Source of the DNA: Rhodospirillales bacterium
GTDB taxonomy: Bacteria; Pseudomonadota; Alphaproteobacteria; ATCC43930; CGMCC-115725
Length of the DNA stretch: 33,911 bases
Direction of reading: 5' to 3'
Assembly (NCBI GenBank): GCA_027315365.1
Contig: DAHUYF010000091.1
Span: 1 to 33,911 of the forward strand
The notes under the pieces: generated by a model
What the model was told of the DNA's origin: nothing
Seen by the model: only the letters and a program-made list of their open reading frames with translations
Database searches by the model: none
Shown here: positions 25,678 to 32,774 of the stretch, piece after piece
Layout of the letters: each line of letters begins with the position of its first letter
Numbering within the stretch: the stretch's first letter is position 1
Made by a program: the position numbers and the translations under genes

Positions 25678-25752
25678 ACCACGTAGATTTGTGGTCCGGC
25701 GCGACAGCAATCAATAAAGCTGTCCCGTACCATGATAGAGGTATTCTATCAT
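25678..25752 (-). promoter_or_regulatory. fds operon control region with three inverted repeats
   Basis: The 109-bp gap between lysR and fdsG contains ATGATAGA-N5-TCTATCAT (25732-25752), GACAGC-N10-GCTGTC (25703-25724) and ACCAC-N8-GTGGT (25678-25695). The first includes ATAG-N7-CTAT, whose T25736 and A25748 give the T-N11-A spacing expected of LysR-type operators. It is the likely binding site of the adjacent LysR regulator, lying about 75-95 bases before the fdsG start. The other dyads could be a second operator half or leader hairpins. Function is inferred from position. Confidence 0.6.
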
Positions 25753-25766
25753 TGGTAAGTATTTCG

Positions 25767-26678
25767 TTACTTTTCAATATAATAGCTTGGATCGAGGCTG
25801 GGTGCCAGCCGCCGCGCCTCGGTGACCAGGGCGGCGGTCAGGGGGGTCATCGGCTCGCGATGCGGCACCACCAGCCCGACCGACGGGTGAGGCTCGGAGC
25901 CGGTGATCGGGATGGCGCGGATGGTATCCATCAGCCCCAGCGCCTCCGCGATCTTCGCGGGCATGACCCCGGCCCAGCGCCCGGTGCGGACATGGGCGAC
26001 GAGCACGATCATGGAATCCGATTCCAGGGTCGGCGCGGGCTCCCGGCCGGCCGCCCGCAGATAGCGGTCGATGATGCGGCGGTTCTGCATGTCGGGGGTG
26101 AGCAGGCAGAGCGGGATACGCCCGACCTCGGCCCAGGTGACCGTTTCCCGATCGCCCAGCGGGCTCTGCGCGGCGGTGAGGAGATGATACTGCTCGTGGT
26201 AGAGCGGCACGAAGCGCACCCGGCCGACCGGCTCGTTGTCGAGATAGGTCAGGCCGGCATCGACCTCGAGGTTCTCCAGGAGCTGCAGGATCTCGATCGA
26301 GGTGCGCGACAGGATGGTGAAGGACACGTTGGGGTGGCGCGCGCGATAGGGCGTGGTCAGCGACGCCACCATGGCGAGCGCCGTCGGGATCGCGGCGATC
26401 TTGATGTGGCCGGCGAGGCCCTTCTTGAGCGCCTGAACCTCCTGCTGCATCGCACGCGAGTCGCTGACGATGCGGCGCGCCCAGTCGAGCACGCGCTCGC
26501 CCTCCGGCGTGAAGCTGTGAAAGCGCGAGCCGCGATGAACCAGGAGGACGCCGAGCGTGTCTTCGAGCTGCTTGATGCCGGCCGAGAAGGTCGGCTGGGT
26601 GACGCCGCAAGCTTCGGCCGCGTGGCCGAAATGCTGCTCGCGGGCGAGCGCGATCAGGTATTCGAGCTTGTCGATCAT
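25767..26678 (-). CDS. LysR-family transcriptional regulator, probable activator of the fds operon
   Basis: Encodes 303 residues. The N-terminal winged HTH is MIDKLEYLIALAREQHFGHAAEACGVTQPTFSAGIKQLED (about 1-60, abbreviated in part), followed by a linker helix and the type II periplasmic-binding-like effector domain (about 92-295) with IKIAAIPTALAMVASLTTPY. It is encoded on the same strand just upstream of fdsG, an arrangement seen with FdsR-type regulators that respond to formate or one-carbon status. Autoregulation through the site in the downstream gap is possible. It lacks the paired cysteines of OxyR, so a redox role is not suggested. Confidence 0.9.
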   Translation of the reverse strand: MIDKLEYLIALAREQHFGHAAEACGVTQPTFSAGIKQLEDTLGVLLVHRGSRFHSFTPEGERVLDWARRIVSDSRAMQQEVQALKKGLAGHIKIAAIPTALAMVASLTTPYRARHPNVSFTILSRTSIEILQLLENLEVDAGLTYLDNEPVGRVRFVPLYHEQYHLLTAAQSPLGDRETVTWAEVGRIPLCLLTPDMQNRRIIDRYLRAAGREPAPTLESDSMIVLVAHVRTGRWAGVMPAKIAEALGLMDTIRAIPITGSEPHPSVGLVVPHREPMTPLTAALVTEARRLAPSLDPSYYIEK

Positions 26679-26853
26679 GGCAGCGCGAGCTTACCACGCG
26701 CCGGGCAGCGCGACAGGCGCCGACCCGCGAGACGGCTCCGTCGTCGATCACCTGCCTGGCCGGGACCGGAAATCGTGCGAGACGCCGGAGAACAGGGGCC
26801 GCTCGGCGCAGCGGGCCATCCGGCCAAGCCGCGACGGCGATTATCCCCGGCCG

Positions 26854-27591
26854 TCAGCCGCCGCAGCAGGACGCAGCGCCGGCGGCCTCATACTCGTCGT
26901 GGCGGCGCACCCAGTCAGTGAGGTTGCGGCCGGGGCCAGTCTCGTCGCGGCCCTTGGGCGTGAGGTCGAGAACCATGTAGGTGGTTAGCAGCTCCTCGTT
27001 GCCGCGCGCATAGCTCGAATAGGTGTGGAAGATGTCGCCGCCCGGGTCCCGGTAGAACACGCTGAGGCCGGGAAGCTCCTCGAGCCCGGCATCGATCATC
27101 GCGTAATTATAGTAGACCTTGCCCCGCGCCAGATCGTCCCTGGTGAAGGACACGTGATAATCGACATTGAAGTCGCTGCCGTGGGACGAAACCCAGGCGA
27201 AGCGCCAGCCCATGCGCCGACGGTAGGCTTCGATCTCGGCCAGCGGCGCGCGCGATACCGCCGCGAAGCTGACGTCGTGATGCTCGAGATGCACGAGGCC
27301 GCCCTCGATATGGTCGGCGCCGAAGGAGCAGCCGAGGCAGCCTTCCTTCCAGCCCGGCCCCAGCATGAAATGGTCGACGACCAGCTGGCTGCGTCCGGCG
27401 AAGAGATCGGCGAGCGTCTTGCGGCCGTCGACCGCGTCGAAGACGTAGGCCTTCTCCACCTTGACCCAGGGCAAGGCGCGGCGCTCGGCGCTCAGCCTGT
27501 CGCGCAGCCGCGTCAGCTCCTTCTCCTTCGCCAGCAGCGCCTGACGTGCCACAAGCCATTGGTCGCGGGACACGATCGCATGGGGTTCCAT
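26854..27591 (-). CDS. DUF899 family protein (thioredoxin-like)
   Basis: Encodes 245 residues starting MEPHAIVSRDQWLVARQALL, with GAGGAGG six bases upstream of the ATG; the longer frame upstream crosses the promoter. DUF899 proteins have a thioredoxin-like fold and unproven function. Marks are LPWVKVEKAYVFD, LVVDHFMLGPGW, the GCLGCSFGADHIEG segment with Cys85 and Cys88, WVSSHGSDFNVDYHVSF and VFYRDPGGDIFHTYSSYARG. The C-terminus ends CCGG. The C-x-x-C suggests a thiol-based or metal-binding role. It is controlled from a promoter carrying the same palindrome as the marR promoter. Confidence 0.9.
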   Translation of the reverse strand: MEPHAIVSRDQWLVARQALLAKEKELTRLRDRLSAERRALPWVKVEKAYVFDAVDGRKTLADLFAGRSQLVVDHFMLGPGWKEGCLGCSFGADHIEGGLVHLEHHDVSFAAVSRAPLAEIEAYRRRMGWRFAWVSSHGSDFNVDYHVSFTRDDLARGKVYYNYAMIDAGLEELPGLSVFYRDPGGDIFHTYSSYARGNEELLTTYMVLDLTPKGRDETGPGRNLTDWVRRHDEYEAAGAASCCGG

Positions 27592-27640
27592 CGCCGTCCT
27601 CCTCGCCATGGGTGGCGCCGCCTTTGGCGCCGGCATATAC

Positions 27641-27652
27641 GTTGATATCAAC
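27641..27652. promoter_or_regulatory. Palindromic operator upstream of the DUF899 gene (putative MarR site)
   Basis: GTTGATATCAAC, a perfect 12-bp palindrome, lies 50 bases before the DUF899 start and 85 bases before the divergent methyltransferase start. It is followed by ATAAT, making a 17-bp identity with the sequence at 30070-30086 next to marR. The size and symmetry suit a MarR-family dimer. Confidence 0.7.
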
Positions 27653-27736
27653 ATAATGTGGCGAGCCCGTCAAGCCGGGCGAGATCACTCCCGCGGCGGC
27701 TATACTCCGCTCGTTCGGCGCGGCGCGAGGCAGGTC

Positions 27737-28351
27737 ATGGGCTTTTATAACGATGTGATGCTGCCGCGGCTCTGCCATCTTGCGATGCGCAGCGGCCGCT
27801 TCCGGCCCTATCGCGCGCGGATCGTCGGCGCGGCCGCGGGACGGGTCCTGGAGATCGGCGTCGGCTCCGGGCTCAACCTGCCGTTCTATGGCACCGCGGC
27901 GCGCGAGATCGTGGCGCTCGAGCCGGCGGCGCCGCTGCTCGCGATGGCCCGCCATGCGCCCCACGCCGCGAGCCTGCCGGTGAGCTTCCTCGAGGCGTCG
28001 GCCGAGACGATCCCGCTGGAGGACGCCAGCGTCGATACCGTCGTCACCACCTGGACGCTGTGCTCGATCCCGCGCGCCGCCGGCGCCCTCGACGAGATGC
28101 GCCGCGTGCTGAAGCCCGGCGGCAGGCTGCTCTTCGTCGAGCACGGACTGGCGCCGGACGCAGGCGTGCGGCAGTGGCAGCACCGCCTGACGCCCTTGTG
28201 GCGGCGGCTCAGCGGCGGATGCCATCTGGACCGGGCCATGGCGACGATGATCGAGGATGCCGGCTTCCGCGTCGATGGGCTGCGGACCGGCTATATGGCG
28301 GGCCCGAAGCCCATGACCTTCATGTACGAGGGCAGCGCCCGGCCGCGATAG
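27737..28351 (+). CDS. Class I SAM-dependent methyltransferase (UbiE/METTL7-like)
   Basis: Encodes 204 residues from MGFYNDVMLPRLCHLAMR. Motif I is VLEIGVGSGLNLPFY, followed by IVALEPAAPLLAMA, SAETIPLEDASVDTVVTTWTLCSI and MRRVLKPGGRLLFVEHG; the C-terminus has CHLDRAMATMIEDAGF. The FYNDVMLPRLC N-terminus and the EHG ending of motif III match a group of small methyltransferases related to METTL7 and phospholipid N-methyltransferases. It is divergent from DUF899, and the palindrome between them may affect both. The substrate is unknown. Confidence 0.87.
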   Translation: MGFYNDVMLPRLCHLAMRSGRFRPYRARIVGAAAGRVLEIGVGSGLNLPFYGTAAREIVALEPAAPLLAMARHAPHAASLPVSFLEASAETIPLEDASVDTVVTTWTLCSIPRAAGALDEMRRVLKPGGRLLFVEHGLAPDAGVRQWQHRLTPLWRRLSGGCHLDRAMATMIEDAGFRVDGLRTGYMAGPKPMTFMYEGSARPR

Positions 28352-28382
28352 GCGGCGGCGGCGCTCCGCAGATGCCCGACCA

Positions 28383-28964
28383 TCAGCGCGCGACGGTCGC
28401 GGCCAGTCCCGCCGCGGCGCGCTTCTCGCTCTCGAGCCCGGGCAGCATCTCGGCGGCGAACTGGGTGAGAAGCGGCTCGCTGCCGCCGCTCGCCTCGTCG
28501 CGATAGACGGCGATCGCCCGCTCGCTGCGCGCCACCCGGTCGCGCAGATAGGCGCCGTCGAAGGCGTCGCCGCTCAGCACGGCGAGCCGATCGCGGCGCG
28601 CTGCCAGCGCGCGATCGAGGAGCGTCGGCGGCTCGATGCCGATATGCTGCTCGGCGATGAGCGTGAGCCGATGATTGCGCGCGCCGGCCTCGCCAAGCAC
28701 GCCGCGGGCCAGATCCTTGATCGCCGGATTGCCCGATTTCCGCTCGACGATCTCGGCCATCACGATGTCATAGAGGTCGCCGACGCCGGCGTCGAAGACA
28801 AAGTAGCGATCTTCCTGCCTGATCTCTCCGGCACGGCCGAAGGCGTGGATATGAAACTCGCTCGGCGTCTCGGCGTAGTCCGAGATGTCGCTGTAGCGGC
28901 TCGACATCGTCGTGCAGCCGGCGGCGGCGAGGGCGACAAGCAACGCGATGATCGGATGACGCAT
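28383..28964 (-). CDS. DUF4142-like lipoprotein
   Basis: Encodes 193 residues. A lipoprotein signal, MRHPIIALLVALAAAGC, gives Cys17 as the first mature residue. The remainder is helical, with YFVFDAGVGDLYDIVMAEIVERKSGNPAIKDLARG, then HRLTLIAEQHIGI, matching in outline the DUF4142/ferritin-like periplasmic proteins. Function is unknown. It converges with the methyltransferase gene after 31 bases. It is not obviously part of the MarR-linked set. Confidence 0.75.
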   Translation of the reverse strand: MRHPIIALLVALAAAGCTTMSSRYSDISDYAETPSEFHIHAFGRAGEIRQEDRYFVFDAGVGDLYDIVMAEIVERKSGNPAIKDLARGVLGEAGARNHRLTLIAEQHIGIEPPTLLDRALAARRDRLAVLSGDAFDGAYLRDRVARSERAIAVYRDEASGGSEPLLTQFAAEMLPGLESEKRAAAGLAATVAR

Positions 28965-29116
28965 CGTCGCTCCCCCTTCGCGGCGATCCTATCACGGCGC
29001 CACGCGCGGCGGCGGCGCCAGGCGATCAAAGCTGGGTGAGCCCTGGTTATACCGCCGAGAGCGATGCCCGACTGTACATCAAGCAGCGCCACGTCGCGAA
29101 TTGCCGGCGCTCCGGC

Positions 29117-29611
29117 CTATCTCCCCTCATAGGCCGCGCGCAGTCGCGCAATATCGAGTTTCGTCATGCCGAGCAGCGCGCGCATCGCGCGGCCCGCCTT
29201 CGCCGGGTCGGGATCGCACATCATGTCCGGCAGCGCCGCCGGATAGATCTGCCAGGAGAGACCGAACCTGTCCTTGAGCCAGCCGCATTGCCCGGTCTGC
29301 CCGTCGGCCGACAACGCCGCCCAGTAATGGTCGACCTCTTGCTGGCTCTCGCAGGGCAACTGGAACGAGATCGCTTCGCTGAACTTGAACAGCGGACCGC
29401 CGTTGAGGGCAGTGAAGCTCCGTCCCTCGATCTCGAACTCCACCGTCATCACCGAGCCCTCGGGACGGCCGTGGATCTCGCGGCCTTCCCGGCCGTAGCG
29501 GCTGATCCTGCCGATCCGGCCGTTCCCGAAGACCGAGACGTAAAAGCGCGCCGCCTCCTCGGCCTCGCCGTCGAACCACAGGCAAGGGGTGATCGTCCGC
29601 GGCGCCGCCAT
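29117..29611 (-). CDS. VOC-superfamily protein, PhnB/3-demethylubiquinone methyltransferase-like domain
   Basis: Encodes 164 residues with GGGAGG upstream of the ATG. It has the PF06983-type vicinal oxygen chelate fold: ITPCLWFDGEAEEAARFYVSVFGNGRIG, VMTVEFEIEGRSFTALNGGPLFKFSEAISFQL, then HYWAALSADGQTGQCGWLKDRFGLSWQI. These proteins are often annotated as glyoxalase or 3-demethylubiquinone methyltransferase but are not true methyltransferases. The gene follows the other VOC gene by 10 bases and is probably co-transcribed from the marR divergent promoter. Confidence 0.88.
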   Translation of the reverse strand: MAAPRTITPCLWFDGEAEEAARFYVSVFGNGRIGRISRYGREGREIHGRPEGSVMTVEFEIEGRSFTALNGGPLFKFSEAISFQLPCESQQEVDHYWAALSADGQTGQCGWLKDRFGLSWQIYPAALPDMMCDPDPAKAGRAMRALLGMTKLDIARLRAAYEGR

Positions 29612-29621
29612 GTCCGCCTCC

Positions 29622-30044
29622 CTATGCCGGCAGGGACGCGTGCCAATTCTGCGGGATCGGCTGAAGCATGCTGACGCGATTGCCTTCGCTGTCGAAGAAG
29701 GCGACGTACTGCCCGACCCCGGGGATCGCCATCGGCTGCCCCAGCACCTCGCCGCCGGCCGCCCTCACCTGCTTCATCGCCGCGCCGATATCCCCGACCG
29801 CGATCACGACCGACGGGTACTGCGCTGACCAGTCGGGCTTCTTGGCGAAGAAGCCGCCATTGATGGCGCCGGGGCGCGTCGGACCGCGCTCGTCGGTCTC
29901 GGTCGTGGTGGCGAGGACATAGCTCCCCATCTCCTCGCCCAGCATGCGCGTCTGCCAGCCGAAGGCACTCTCGTAGAACCGCGCCATGCGCTGCCGATCC
30001 CGATAGGGCATCTCGAAGTGGACGACCGGGCACGGTTTGCTCAT
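29622..30044 (-). CDS. VOC/glyoxalase-family protein
   Basis: Encodes 140 residues from MSKPCPVVHFEMPYRDR, with GGGAGAGG before the ATG; an in-frame start 13 codons earlier lies within the promoter. Glyoxalase-like half-repeats are RMARFYESAFGWQ with GGFFAKKP, then IGAAMKQVRAAGGEVLGQPMAIPGVGQYVAFFDSEGNRVSML. Metal ligands are probably His in VVHFEM and Glu in FDSEGNR. It may act on an electrophilic or reactive carbonyl substrate. It is divergent from marR and shares the operator region. Confidence 0.88.
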   Translation of the reverse strand: MSKPCPVVHFEMPYRDRQRMARFYESAFGWQTRMLGEEMGSYVLATTTETDERGPTRPGAINGGFFAKKPDWSAQYPSVVIAVGDIGAAMKQVRAAGGEVLGQPMAIPGVGQYVAFFDSEGNRVSMLQPIPQNWHASLPA

Positions 30045-30058
30045 GCGCCTCTCCCTGC

Positions 30059-30099
30059 TTGACAATTGAGTTGATATCAACATAATTGCGCCATGTCAA
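30059..30099. promoter_or_regulatory. Face-to-face promoters around a MarR-type palindrome
   Basis: Plus strand: TTGACA (30059-30064), 16-base spacer, CATAAT (30081-30086). The palindrome GTTGATATCAAC (30070-30081) lies almost wholly in that spacer. The -10 ends 6 bases before the marR ATG at 30093, so transcription would start at or beside the A of the ATG. Minus strand: TTGACA (30099-30094), 17-base spacer, TATCAA (30076-30071), aimed at the VOC gene. A repressor bound to the palindrome would block both promoters. Confidence 0.65.
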
Positions 30100-30596
30100 C
30101 GCGCCGCACCTTGCCCTTCGCCGAGACACTCGAGATTCGCGACACCTGTTTGTGTCTGTCCGTGCAGCGGGCGGCGCGCGCGCTGGCGCGGCATTTCGAC
30201 GAAGCCTTCCGGCCCTGGGGCCTCACCAACGGCCAGTTCTCGCTGCTGGTCGCCGTGAACCGGCCGCATCCGCCGGTGATGGGGGAAGTCGCGGCGCTCC
30301 TCGCCATGGACCGCACGACGCTGACCGCGGCGCTCAAATCGCTGCAGCGCCGCGGCCTGGTCGAAGCCCGCGCCGACGAGAAGGACAAGCGCAGCCGCCG
30401 CCTGCTGCTCACCCAGGCCGGCCGCGCACTTCTCGCCGAAGCCTATCCCGCCTGGCAGGAAGCCCATGCCGGGATCGACGCGCGGCTCGCGGTGCCGAAT
30501 CCAGACCGGTTGCGCCGGGATCTCCTGCACCTTGCGTCCGGCGAACCGTTCGCGGAACCGGCGCAGCAGATGGGGCGCCGACGATCGCCGCGGTGA
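30093..30596 (+). CDS. MarR-family transcriptional regulator
   Basis: Encodes 167 residues. The winged HTH lies in LTNGQFSLLVAVNRPHPPVMGEVAALLAMDRTTLTAALKSLQRRGLVEARADEKDKRSRRLLLTQAG in outline (about 45-110), flanked by dimerisation helices. The N-terminus has Cys19 and Cys21 in DTCLCLSVQ, near the position of the sensing Cys of OhrR, so redox or electrophile sensing is possible. It is divergent from two VOC genes, with a palindrome in its own promoter that recurs before DUF899. No ribosome site precedes the ATG, in line with a leaderless mRNA. It is probably a repressor. Confidence 0.92.
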   Translation: MSTRRTLPFAETLEIRDTCLCLSVQRAARALARHFDEAFRPWGLTNGQFSLLVAVNRPHPPVMGEVAALLAMDRTTLTAALKSLQRRGLVEARADEKDKRSRRLLLTQAGRALLAEAYPAWQEAHAGIDARLAVPNPDRLRRDLLHLASGEPFAEPAQQMGRRRSPR

Positions 30597-30813
30597 GCCC
30601 GACGGGAGGCGGCAATTTCGTCGCCGTAGCTGGCCCGCGCCGCTCCTGGAAAAGACGGCGCGACAGGCTCGGCATGACATGGTCATGTCCGGTGAACGAT
30701 ACGAGCGATCGCCGCACCGCGCGCCAGCCTACCGATCCCGGTCACCTTGGCGACCACCAGGAGCAGGTCGAGGGTCGGCGGGGCAACGGGCGCGTACGGC
30801 GGCAACCGGCCCC

Positions 30814-32406
30814 TCAGAGGGGTGCGGCGTTGCGGAGCACCGCGATCGTCCGCAAGGCGATGTCGCGCATCAACCCGATCTCGGTCATGTCCCGCCCGTC
30901 TGCCAGCGCCTTGGCGACGATCGCGAGCTCGCGCCAGCACAGATCGGCCTCGGGCGGCGCCTCGCGCATCCACAGCGCCGTCCGCAGGAACAGACCGGCC
31001 CATTTGCCGCGCCGGCGCGCCATGACGCTCTGCAAGAGGGAGGTGGCCAGCTTCGCCGGCTTGACGCCGCGCGCGCCGGCCACCGCCTGGGCGGTCTCCG
31101 GATCGTCCTCGAACCAGGATTGCGCGACCAGATCGAGATCGGCGAGTTCGCCACTTTGCCGCAGCACCGTGTCGACGGCCGCTGCCGCGCGCATTGCTTC
31201 GGGCATCTCGCCGAGCAGCCCCGCCAGGATCTCGCCGACCTCCATGCGCACGGGTTGCCAATCGGCGCCGCCGATCGTCTCGGCGACCTGGAGCAGGCCG
31301 AAGGGCGGCACCTTTCCTTGGTCGACGCTCGCCGCCAGGCCGTGCGCCACCACGCGATCGAGATAGGCCCGCGACACCGCCACCATCGGCGTATCCGCGC
31401 CGGCGGCGGTCGCCTCGACCCGGCGGCTTGTTTCCGGCTCGCCGCTCCAGGCATCCATGATGCCGCCCTTGATCAAGATCGACGAAAGCCGCTTTTTCCG
31501 GCCGGCTGGCGAGACCAGCAGGAACCCCTGGGCCGCGGAGCCGTCAATGGCGGTGGCGCGAATCGTCTCGGCATTGCCCGCCTGCCACTGCGCGCAAGCG
31601 ACGCCGGCGGCGCGCGCCTTGCGGATGACGGCGTCGATTTCGGCCCGCTCGCTCTCGGGTCGCCAATTCCGCATCGCGATCAACCGCCGGATTTCCGTCG
31701 GCGACAGCGAGGCGGCGACCTGATCAAGTGCGCCGGCAGCCGCGCGGCGGACGGCCAAGTCGGGATCGAGCAGGAGCAGAACCGCCGCACCGCGTGCGTC
31801 GGCGTTGCCGCCGAGCGCAAGGCCGGCGGCGAGCGCCGCGCGCGCCTCCGCCGGCAGGGCATGGCCGAATTCGGCAAACGAGCCGACCAGCGCGAAAGGG
31901 TCGCCGCCGCAAGCCTCGAGGATGCCGGCCACGGCGGCGCCGACATCCTCCGGAAGCGGCGTGCTCCCGTCATCGCCGGCAGGCTGCCTCGCCGACACCG
32001 CGGCGAGCTCCGGCGAGAGGGAAATTTTTGCGCGGTGCAGCGCCCTGCCGAGGTAAGCGAGCATCTGCCCGTCGATCTGCCCCGCCTGCGACCGCGCGGC
32101 GATCGCGGCCTGAAAATCCGCGATCAGCCCGGCGGCGTCCGCATAGCCGCGGTCGGTGCGGTAGCGCAGATGCTCGAGCAGCCCCTCGAGGAGAAACAGA
32201 TAGCCGAAAGCAAGGTCCGCGTCCTTGCCTGCCGGAGGCAGGTGGCGCGCCGCGCCCTCGAAGGCGGCGAAGATCTCCCGCGGGCAGTTTTCGAGGTAGA
32301 GATCGATCTCGTCCGTGCGCGCGGGCGGCCGGCCCTTGGCGAACGCGGTCGCGATGCTTTTCGCATGTCGATCGGTCGGCGAGAGGTCTGGACGGGCTCG
32401 GCTCAT
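30814..32406 (-). CDS. Hypothetical 530-residue alpha-helical protein
   Basis: Not recognised. It encodes 530 residues without a signal or membrane span. The sequence is Ala-rich and almost wholly helical, with HEAT-like stretches such as GAAVLLLLDPDLAVRRAAAGAL followed by LDQVAASLSPTEIRRLI, and a C-terminal helical block with TSLLQSVMARRRGKWAGLF. Residues about 270-330 include a possible strand-rich insert (GFLLVSPAGRKKRLSSILIKGGIMDAW). The ribosome site before the ATG is weak. It lies beside an integrase, but its codon use looks like the host's. It may be a scaffold or adaptor protein; function unknown. Confidence 0.75.
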   Translation of the reverse strand: MSRARPDLSPTDRHAKSIATAFAKGRPPARTDEIDLYLENCPREIFAAFEGAARHLPPAGKDADLAFGYLFLLEGLLEHLRYRTDRGYADAAGLIADFQAAIAARSQAGQIDGQMLAYLGRALHRAKISLSPELAAVSARQPAGDDGSTPLPEDVGAAVAGILEACGGDPFALVGSFAEFGHALPAEARAALAAGLALGGNADARGAAVLLLLDPDLAVRRAAAGALDQVAASLSPTEIRRLIAMRNWRPESERAEIDAVIRKARAAGVACAQWQAGNAETIRATAIDGSAAQGFLLVSPAGRKKRLSSILIKGGIMDAWSGEPETSRRVEATAAGADTPMVAVSRAYLDRVVAHGLAASVDQGKVPPFGLLQVAETIGGADWQPVRMEVGEILAGLLGEMPEAMRAAAAVDTVLRQSGELADLDLVAQSWFEDDPETAQAVAGARGVKPAKLATSLLQSVMARRRGKWAGLFLRTALWMREAPPEADLCWRELAIVAKALADGRDMTEIGLMRDIALRTIAVLRNAAPL

Positions 32407-32774
32407 CGCCTGTGTCTCGTTGGCCGCGTCAATGCGGCGGGTTCAAACGCCTGCCGAACATCGGTCCTCAAGATCGCTCTCTTGGACGGCAGGGGCGAGG
32501 CGCCGCGCGCGTTCGTCGAGTTGGGTGATGCGATGTCCATGCTGCGGCGCTCTCCGACTGGCGGGCATCATAGCATCCGCAAACGACCCCGCCCAAGCGG
32601 CGCCGAGCAGTGAGGCAGTACCCGAGCAGCGGGATGCCCCCGCACGTGATCGGAGGAGATCGCAAATGAGCGCATATGGCGTCCCCGGGGTGATGGGAAG
32701 AAAGGAGCGAAAATCGCTTGTAATGGCGGTATTTCAGGGCTATTCCTGTGTGGAGAACCTGTGTGGAGAAAGCC
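32407..32774. other. 368-bp stretch before the integrase gene, probable element boundary
   Basis: No convincing gene. It holds an ATG at 32666 with GGAGGAG before it that opens a 72-codon frame overlapping the integrase start (low support), a small hairpin AGCGA-AAA-TCGCT (32706-32718) and the 13-bp tandem duplication just before the integrase. A GGTTCAAA string near 32440 looks like a tRNA T-loop, but no tRNA folds around it. Any attachment site should be sought here or beyond the window end. Confidence 0.4.
32745..32770 (+). repeat. Perfect tandem 13-bp duplication at the integrase ribosome site
   Basis: CCTGTGTGGAGAA occurs twice head to tail (32745-32757 and 32758-32770), directly followed by AGCC and the integrase ATG at 32775. 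The copies each carry GGAGAA, so the ribosome-binding site is doubled, and only the second is at useful distance. It may be a replication slip or a pair of recombinase/excisionase binding sites. Confidence 0.85.

Noticed and set aside
25732-25752. Reading the ATAG-N7-CTAT dyad as a true OxyR site
   Set aside because: The inner NTNNNAN positions do not match, only one half-site is present, and the adjacent LysR protein lacks OxyR cysteines. An FdsR-type role is simpler.
30683-30813. Protein-like minus-strand string TLDLLLVVAKVTGIGRLARG downstream of the 530-residue gene, in another frame
   Set aside because: Considered as a frameshifted C-terminus, but the 530-residue frame ends cleanly and no ribosome site or homology supports it.
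32430-32460. GGTTCAAA string resembling a tRNA T-loop next to the integrase
   Set aside because: No G53-C61 closure, acceptor stem or anticodon arm could be folded around it.
30466-32613. A 715-codon plus-strand frame opposite the 530-residue gene
   Set aside because: Low-complexity Arg/Ala/Gly-rich translation with no ribosome site or family. It starts inside marR in another frame.
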